This document shows, one piece after another, positions 13,777-18,479 of a stretch of DNA of 18,479 bases. Below the pieces are notes generated by a model that ran no database searches, had not been told where the DNA came from, and saw nothing but the letters and a program-made list of their open reading frames with translations. Position 1 is the stretch's first letter, and each line of letters opens with the position of its first letter. Position numbers and translations under genes: made by a program. The stretch comes from JBBQVO01 sp038211505 (lineage in GTDB: Bacteria; Chloroflexota; Dehalococcoidia; DSTF01; JACRBR01), in NCBI GenBank assembly GCA_038211505.1, contig JBBQVO010000051.1, positions 1 through 18,479 of the forward strand, in the 5' to 3' direction.

Positions 13777-15107
13777 TAGCGCCGCGACCACCGGCGGAAC
13801 TCGCGCGCATCGCCAGCCGCTGGCACACGCGGCTGCAGTACGCGATAGCGGGCTTCTCGCTGCTGGGCGTCGCGCTGCTGTGCGCGATCATCCTCAGCAA
13901 ACGGTTCTTCCTCGGCTCCGATTCGGCGAACGATTACGCGCACATCTGGTTCATCTCGGATCAAATCTTTCATCACGCGCGCTTACCGCTGCACATCGCC
14001 ACGCTCGAGTCGGGCGATGCGATCACGTTCCCGTATGGCATCGTGCCGTGGCTGCTTACCGCCGGCCCGTACGCGATCGTCGGCGACTGGTCCGTGACGG
14101 CGATGATGATCATCGGATTCGTGCTGTACGGGTATACGGCGACGCGCGCGCGGCCGACGTTGCGCGATCCGCGATTGCTGTCGCTGATCTACATCAACAC
14201 CTTCTTGATCGAGGGATTGGTCTCGTTCCAGATGGCGTTCATCTGGGCGACGATGTTCTTCTTTCTGTTCGTTGAGGCCGTCGATCATCGGCGCTGGCCG
14301 TTGGCGTCGGTGCTCGCCGTGTCCGCGATCACGACGCACCCGTTCGCCGGCGGTGCCGCCGTCGCGGGCTACGCCGTGTTCGCGGCGGCACGGCGGCCGC
14401 GAGAGCTCATGCCGCTGGCGGTCGCGATGGTGGCGGCGGCGATCGTCGTCGCGCCGTTCGCGCTGTACATCCATTCAGCGCCGTCGGTGCAGACGACGAA
14501 GGACACGGATCTGCTGGGTACATTGCGTTTCCTGGCGCGCTATCGCGGGCTGGTGATCGGCATGCCGATCATCGTGTCGGCGTTCGCGCCGGCGTTTCGC
14601 GCACTGTATCTCGTCGTGTTCGCGGCGATGGCGCTGACGTTTCTCACGCGCATCGACGCCAAGAAAGTCAACACGTTTGGCCTCGACCGAAATTCGCACC
14701 CGTTTTACAGCCAGTTCATCGCGTCGCCGCAATTCGATCGCAGCCTCCGCTACCGTGTGCTGGAGCCGAACGATCGCGAGGACGGCGAGTATCAGCTGAT
14801 GAAGAACGGCGCCGTGCTGGCGCAAGAGTTCTTCGATCAGTCGCAGTTCCGGCGCTGGTGGAACACGCCGGAACAGTACGCCTGCTTCCTCGGCGCGAAG
14901 CATGTCGATGTGGTGCTCCTTGAACGCGACTATCCGCTGAAGTTCTCGCAGAACGAGGACAAACGCCTCGCCGAGTTCGAGCAGCAGGGCAAAGCGAAGG
15001 TGATCTTCGCTGACAGCGGCGGTGGCGTGAAGGGGCCGCGATTCAAGGCCTACGACGTGCGCGCCGCGCGCCAGGATGGCGCCTCCCTCGATCAATGCAA
15101 TCTGTAG
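13761..15107 (+). CDS. Polytopic membrane protein, GT-C-like, unknown substrate
   Basis: 448 residues. ATG 13761 has AGGAG six bases upstream, lies inside the end of the deacetylase gene, and suggests coupled translation. About seven or eight hydrophobic segments fill residues 26-296. The first loop after the first segment, SDSANDYAHIWF (53-64), is rich in Asp, as in GT-C glycosyltransferases where an acidic residue in this loop is catalytic. Residues about 297-448 are soluble and contain no motif I can name. The layout recalls the 6-pyruvoyl-tetrahydropterin-synthase-related membrane family (PF10131), which is GT-C-like. Given the overlap with a deacetylase, a role in surface glycan building is reasonable but inferred. 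It converges on another membrane protein, with stops three bases apart. Confidence 0.7.
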   Translation: MLGELIAPRPPAELARIASRWHTRLQYAIAGFSLLGVALLCAIILSKRFFLGSDSANDYAHIWFISDQIFHHARLPLHIATLESGDAITFPYGIVPWLLTAGPYAIVGDWSVTAMMIIGFVLYGYTATRARPTLRDPRLLSLIYINTFLIEGLVSFQMAFIWATMFFFLFVEAVDHRRWPLASVLAVSAITTHPFAGGAAVAGYAVFAAARRPRELMPLAVAMVAAAIVVAPFALYIHSAPSVQTTKDTDLLGTLRFLARYRGLVIGMPIIVSAFAPAFRALYLVVFAAMALTFLTRIDAKKVNTFGLDRNSHPFYSQFIASPQFDRSLRYRVLEPNDREDGEYQLMKNGAVLAQEFFDQSQFRRWWNTPEQYACFLGAKHVDVVLLERDYPLKFSQNEDKRLAEFEQQGKAKVIFADSGGGVKGPRFKAYDVRAARQDGASLDQCNL

Positions 15108-15110
15108 CCG

Positions 15111-16772
15111 CTAGACGGTCCGTCTGAAGACCGTCGCCGCCGCGCCGTCGAAGACGACCTGATATCGCGCATCCGTGCGCAAGGATGCGCGGAGCGCGGC
15201 GCAGCATTCATACAGATCGTCGATGTGTTCGGCGACGTGCGGCGCCAGCTTCGGCACGTAGACGTAGTCGAAAGACTTGCCGCTGCTGGCGGCCCAGGCG
15301 GCGAGGCAGTCGCCGTCTTTCGCGGCGCACAGCTGCGCGGCGCGGTAGGCGTCGAGCTGGCGGCCGAAGCCGCCATCGCCCGTCCACTCGTAGCCCTGCG
15401 GCGTTGCGACGCTGAGGCGCTGCGCCTCCACCGGAAACCACTCCGATGTGCGGTCGACCGACCACGAGTCGTTGCTGACGACGAGCACGCGCGCATCGGC
15501 CGGGGTGTTGGCGGCGACCCACTGCATGCCGGCGCGCTCGTCAGCTGAGAGCGCGGCGAGGTTGCGCGGGTTCGCGACGAGTGCGCCGAGAAACGCATAG
15601 GCGAGCATGACGCCGCACACGGCGACCGCTGCGCCGCCGAGTCGCATGCGCGAGGGGCGTTCGGTGTGGGTGAATGTCACGCCGTGCGACTGAAGCATCG
15701 GAAGCAAGACGTCGGCGACGGCGATGCCGGCGAGCATGGCGACTGGCAGCGAACCCACGCGACCGAATGATCGCGGCTCAAGCAGTCCCGCCAGCAGGAG
15801 CCAGGCAGGCAGCATGTACTGCCGCCGGGCGATGCAGGCGACGACGCCGAGCAGGGCGAGCGCGGTGATGAGCGCGAACAGCGGCTCGTTCGTCGGATCG
15901 AATCGGACGAAGATCAGGATCGGATTGGCTTTCGATGTCGATCCGGTGCGCATCGCCGCGATGAACGGCGACGTCCCGTGACGCATCAGCACCGTCAGCC
16001 ACCAAGGCGCCGAGAGCACGGCGGCGCCGGTGCCGACGATCGCCGTCGCGATCACGCCGAATTGGTGTCGTCCGTACGCGACGAAGAACACCGCGGCGCT
16101 GATCGCGAGGAACCACGCCGTCTCGGGATGACTGAGCAGCGTCAACGCGCAGAGCAGCATCGCGGGCGCAATCAGCCAGTGACGCTTCGTCGTGTACAGG
16201 GCGTGGAGTGAGACGAGCGCAAGCGTCGTGAAGAGGAGGCCGAACGATCGCGTGAGGCCGCCGCCCATGATCGCCCACTCGAAACTGCTGGGCATGAGCG
16301 CGAACGCGAACATCGCGGCGGCGACGCCGGTGTCGGCGCGGACGATGCGCCGCGCGAGCAGCAAGAACGCCGGCATCGTCAGCAGACACGCGGCGAGCGG
16401 CAGGAATCGAAAGACCCCGATGAGGCCGATCGGCGTCAGATCATCGATGGCGCCGGCAAGATAGAACGCGAACGGCGGGTAGGCGTAGGGAATGTGGGCA
16501 TCGTTGTAAGAGGTGTAGGCTGGCAAGGCGTAGTGCGACGCCTGCAGGTCGCGGATCATCGCGAAGAACATGCCGCCGTCGTTCAATGGAAAGTCGGCCG
16601 CCAGCACAAAGCCGACGCGCGCTAACGCACCGAACGCGCACGCGGCGAAGACGGCGAGCGCAAAGACGCCGCGCGTTCGCTCGGTGCGCACTACGACGTC
16701 TGCGTCTGGCGTCGTTATAGGCACGACGTACAGGCGCGCCGGCGCGTCGGATACTGGCTTGCGGACTGGCAT
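15111..16772 (-). CDS. Large polytopic membrane protein, GT-C-like glycosyltransferase candidate
   Basis: 553 residues. After a 35-residue cytoplasmic N-terminus come roughly eleven or twelve hydrophobic segments up to residue 405, then a soluble domain of about 145 residues. The first external loop carries FPLNDGGMFFAMIRDL (61-76) and later IPYAYPPFAFYL (94-105). An acidic residue here and a YxYPP motif are typical of GT-C enzymes of the ArnT/PMT style. The tail begins ERAGMQWVAANTPADARVL, a phrase common after the membrane part in such proteins. It would use a lipid-linked sugar outside the membrane; no substrate is assignable. ATG 16772 has GAGGG five bases upstream. It is convergent with the other GT-C-like gene and divergent from the PRC-barrel gene. 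Confidence 0.75.
   Translation of the reverse strand: MPVRKPVSDAPARLYVVPITTPDADVVVRTERTRGVFALAVFAACAFGALARVGFVLAADFPLNDGGMFFAMIRDLQASHYALPAYTSYNDAHIPYAYPPFAFYLAGAIDDLTPIGLIGVFRFLPLAACLLTMPAFLLLARRIVRADTGVAAAMFAFALMPSSFEWAIMGGGLTRSFGLLFTTLALVSLHALYTTKRHWLIAPAMLLCALTLLSHPETAWFLAISAAVFFVAYGRHQFGVIATAIVGTGAAVLSAPWWLTVLMRHGTSPFIAAMRTGSTSKANPILIFVRFDPTNEPLFALITALALLGVVACIARRQYMLPAWLLLAGLLEPRSFGRVGSLPVAMLAGIAVADVLLPMLQSHGVTFTHTERPSRMRLGGAAVAVCGVMLAYAFLGALVANPRNLAALSADERAGMQWVAANTPADARVLVVSNDSWSVDRTSEWFPVEAQRLSVATPQGYEWTGDGGFGRQLDAYRAAQLCAAKDGDCLAAWAASSGKSFDYVYVPKLAPHVAEHIDDLYECCAALRASLRTDARYQVVFDGAAATVFRRTV
15114..15135. other. Hairpin at the convergent gene ends
   Basis: GACGGTC (15114-15120) pairs with GACCGTC (15129-15135) around an 8-base loop. 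It lies just after the stop of the plus-strand membrane protein and inside the last codons of the minus-strand one. There is no T-tract in either direction, so a terminator role is only possible. Confidence 0.25.
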
Positions 16773-16905
16773 AGCGACCCTCGTAGAAGTATCGGCCTCC
16801 CGGCGGCCGACGATTCCCTTAAGGGTGATACCCCGGCGGGCACCTGACGCTGTAGAGGCGATCGGCTACGATGATCGCGGGCGGTTACGCGCGAGAAAGG
16901 CCAGC
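16773..16905. promoter_or_regulatory. Divergent region with palindrome and PRC-barrel promoter
   Basis: CTGACG (16844-16849) and TACGAT (16867-16872), 17 bases apart, form a plausible plus-strand promoter (each 4 of 6). The predicted start near 16880 gives a short leader with an AAAGG ribosome site. A perfect 10-base palindrome, CCCTTAAGGG (16816-16825), lies about 20 bases before the -35, between the two divergent genes, and could bind a regulator. On the minus strand GATACT (16788-16793) is a possible -10 for the membrane protein, without a good -35. Confidence 0.45.
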
Positions 16906-17583
16906 ATGCAACTCGAAGATCTACGAATTGGCGCCGACGTGATGAGCAGCGACGGCCGCAAGCTCGGCTCGCTGAGCCGCATCGTCGTGACGAAGGACAC
17001 GCTCACCGTCACGCACGTCGTCGTCGATACGGGCATCCTGCGCAGCGGCGAGCCGCTGTGGAAGGGCGGCTGGAGCCTTTCGTACGATCGCGTGATCCCG
17101 CTCGGCGTGCTGGGCGATGTGCGCAACGATGCCGTCGATCTGACGATGTCGGCCGACGAGTTCCGCGATCTCTCCGTCGACTACGACGAGGAGTACTGGA
17201 AACCGATGCCCGACATGAAGCCGGGGGTTCCGGACACCTCCGATTTCGCGCGCCTGGCGGCGTCGATCCCCGGCGAGCCGGGGCCGTGGGTGATGGCCGA
17301 CACGCTTGCGAAAGACCCGAGCGAAGCCGACATCCCGAAAGACGCGGCCGTGTGGCGGATGAACCCGCACGAGAAGATCGGCGAAGTCGAGCACGTGATC
17401 TTCGACGAAGACACGAATAAAGTCGCGTCTCTCGTCATTCGGCGCGGATTCCTGTTCACGCATGAGGTCTTGCTGCCGGCGGCGCGCATCACCGAGATCA
17501 TCGACTCACTCGGTGGCATCGTCCGCGTGGACATCGACGATGCGGCGCTGAAGAGTCTTGAGCGCTATGACGAGAAGGACTGA
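16906..17583 (+). CDS. Tandem PRC-barrel domain protein
   Basis: 225 residues from ATG 16906, which has AAAGG five bases upstream; an open frame reaching further upstream to 16570 is not supported. The N-terminal unit (1-80) reads LEDLRIGADVMSSDGRKLG, then a beta-rich VTHVVVDTG stretch, as in PRC-barrel domains (PF05239). After an acidic, Pro-rich linker (85-145) a second such unit (about 147-215) has HEKIGEVEHVIFDEDTNKV and ends with a short strand pair. PRC-barrel proteins bind RNA, protein or photosynthetic reaction centres and are frequent small stress proteins in Chloroflexota and Actinobacteria; none of these roles can be chosen here. No signal peptide is seen. It lies 66 bases before folP on the same strand. 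Confidence 0.82.
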   Translation: MQLEDLRIGADVMSSDGRKLGSLSRIVVTKDTLTVTHVVVDTGILRSGEPLWKGGWSLSYDRVIPLGVLGDVRNDAVDLTMSADEFRDLSVDYDEEYWKPMPDMKPGVPDTSDFARLAASIPGEPGPWVMADTLAKDPSEADIPKDAAVWRMNPHEKIGEVEHVIFDEDTNKVASLVIRRGFLFTHEVLLPAARITEIIDSLGGIVRVDIDDAALKSLERYDEKD

Positions 17584-17649
17584 TGCTGGCATCTCGTTGA
17601 TGGCCGCGACCCGCCGCGAGGTGCACCTGCACGTGGCACTCACAACACC

Positions 17650-18479
17650 GTGACAACGGCCTCGCGTCACCTCCGTCTCCGCGATCACGTGTTGCCGCTC
17701 GGACGCAAGACGTACGTTATGGCGATCCTCAATCTCACGAGCGATTCGTTTTCGGCCGATGGCACCGGCGACGATCTCGATGCCGCATTGCGCCGTGCGG
17801 TTGCGGCCGCGGCCGACGGCGCCGACATCATCGATGTCGGCGGCGAGAGCGCGCGCGCCGACGTGCCGTCGCGCGATCCTGACGAAGAAGCCGATATTGT
17901 GGCGACGGCGATCCGTCGCATTCGGCGCGAGGTCGACATCATCGCCTCGGTCGACACGTACAAGGGTGTCGTCGCTGAGGCGGCGCTCGAAGCGGGCGCG
18001 TCGATGATCAACGACATCGGCGGCTTCATGAACGACACCGGCACGGCCGCGGCGGCGGCTCGCTGGAACGCCGGTCTCGTCATCAACTACACGTACGAAC
18101 GCCCGAAGGTTCGGCCGGCGGCGCCGCCGGTGTACGACGATCTTGTCGGCGCGCACCTACGGTTCTTTCGCGAGCGGATGGCGATGGCAGGGGCGTCGGG
18201 CGTTCCGGAGGAATGCCTGATGCTTGATCCAGGGATTGCGTTCGGGAAATCGCATGACGAGGATCTCGAAGTGCTGCGGCGTCTCGGCGAGTTTCGCGCG
18301 CTTGGATTGCCGCTGCTCGTTGCGGCTTCGCGAAAGCACTTCATCGGCAGCGTGCTCGGCCTGCCGGCCGGCGAGCGCGACGAGGCGACAGCCGCCGTGA
18401 CGGCGCTCAACATCGCCTACGGCGCCGACATCGTCCGCGTGCACGACGTCCGCACAACGGTGCGCGTCGCGCGCATGGC
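17650..18479 (+). CDS. folP: Dihydropteroate synthase, divergent type, 3' end beyond window
   Basis: 276 residues visible; only the last few are likely missing. It joins p-aminobenzoate to dihydropterin pyrophosphate in folate synthesis. Key motifs are MAILNLTSDSFSADG (24-38), with Asn28 for Mg2+ in the family, IIDVGGESAR (60-69), SVDTYK (100-105), INDIGGF (120-126), LDPGIAFGK, ASRKHFIG and RVHDV. The canonical GGESTRPG loop is replaced by GGESARADV, and the usual MHM strand by INYTYERPK, so it belongs to a variant group I recall from Actinobacteria. GTG 17650 is the only candidate start upstream of the conserved core before the preceding in-frame TGA. No Shine-Dalgarno is seen. It follows the PRC-barrel gene closely and may share its promoter. 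Confidence 0.92.
   Translation, partial: MTTASRHLRLRDHVLPLGRKTYVMAILNLTSDSFSADGTGDDLDAALRRAVAAAADGADIIDVGGESARADVPSRDPDEEADIVATAIRRIRREVDIIASVDTYKGVVAEAALEAGASMINDIGGFMNDTGTAAAAARWNAGLVINYTYERPKVRPAAPPVYDDLVGAHLRFFRERMAMAGASGVPEECLMLDPGIAFGKSHDEDLEVLRRLGEFRALGLPLLVAASRKHFIGSVLGLPAGERDEATAAVTALNIAYGADIVRVHDVRTTVRVARM

Noticed and set aside
16570..16905. Upstream extension of the PRC-barrel frame
   Set aside because: It runs antisense into the membrane protein gene. ATG 16906 has a ribosome site, a promoter and a family-like N-terminus.
1..18479. tRNA, rRNA, CRISPR, insertion sequence or phage genes
   Set aside because: None was recognised on either strand by eye. The many long antisense frames are shadows of high-GC codon usage.

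Overview
The window is a GC-rich, densely coding bacterial chromosome segment with no rRNA, tRNA, CRISPR array, transposase or phage gene that I can recognise. Gene content and style point to a free-living Gram-positive-like or monoderm lineage. A Chloroflexota (Dehalococcoidia-like) source is my best guess, based on the class V aminotransferase next to serA, the YabN-type MazG, the debranching-enzyme/GT4 pair and the Flp pilins. This is inference from gene style, not a phylogenetic result.

Left part (1-8347, all minus strand). From the left edge: a CapA-type lipoprotein (3' end cut off), serA and a class V aminotransferase. The last two form a serine/glyoxylate-type amino acid unit, with a promoter plus palindromic operator in front and a terminator-like hairpin between the genes. 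Next come two tandem 69-residue Flp pilin precursors with structured RNA around them. A carbohydrate operon follows: a GT4 glycosyltransferase, a 53-residue ORF not called by a length-filtered gene search, and a glycogen-debranching-type glycosidase. These are packed tightly, with a 4-base GTGA overlap at the last junction.

Middle (8610-11954). A plus-strand run holds a DUF488 protein, a tandem DinB-fold protein and a small GRAM/PH-like protein. It converges on a minus-strand YabN-type MazG (methylase-like domain fused to an NTP pyrophosphohydrolase). This looks like housecleaning and stress biology, but the exact roles are not shown.

Right part (12047-18479). A DUF1461/Lit-type membrane protein (candidate lipoprotein transacylase), a NodB-type polysaccharide deacetylase that is probably secreted or a lipoprotein, and a polytopic membrane protein overlapping it lie on the plus strand. 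A second, convergent GT-C-like membrane protein lies on the minus strand. A two-domain PRC-barrel protein and a divergent dihydropteroate synthase (3' end cut off) follow on the plus strand.

The most interesting signals are at the level of expression. There is a possible attenuator between the aminotransferase and serA, with a competing upstream pairing. A sigma70-like promoter overlaps an 18-base palindrome at the predicted +1. Several start codons sit only 5-7 bases after a -10-like hexamer, which suggests leaderless mRNAs. A Shine-Dalgarno-led small ORF is wedged between the GT4 and debranching-enzyme genes. The two pilins share an unusual C-terminal Cys-x4-Cys ending.
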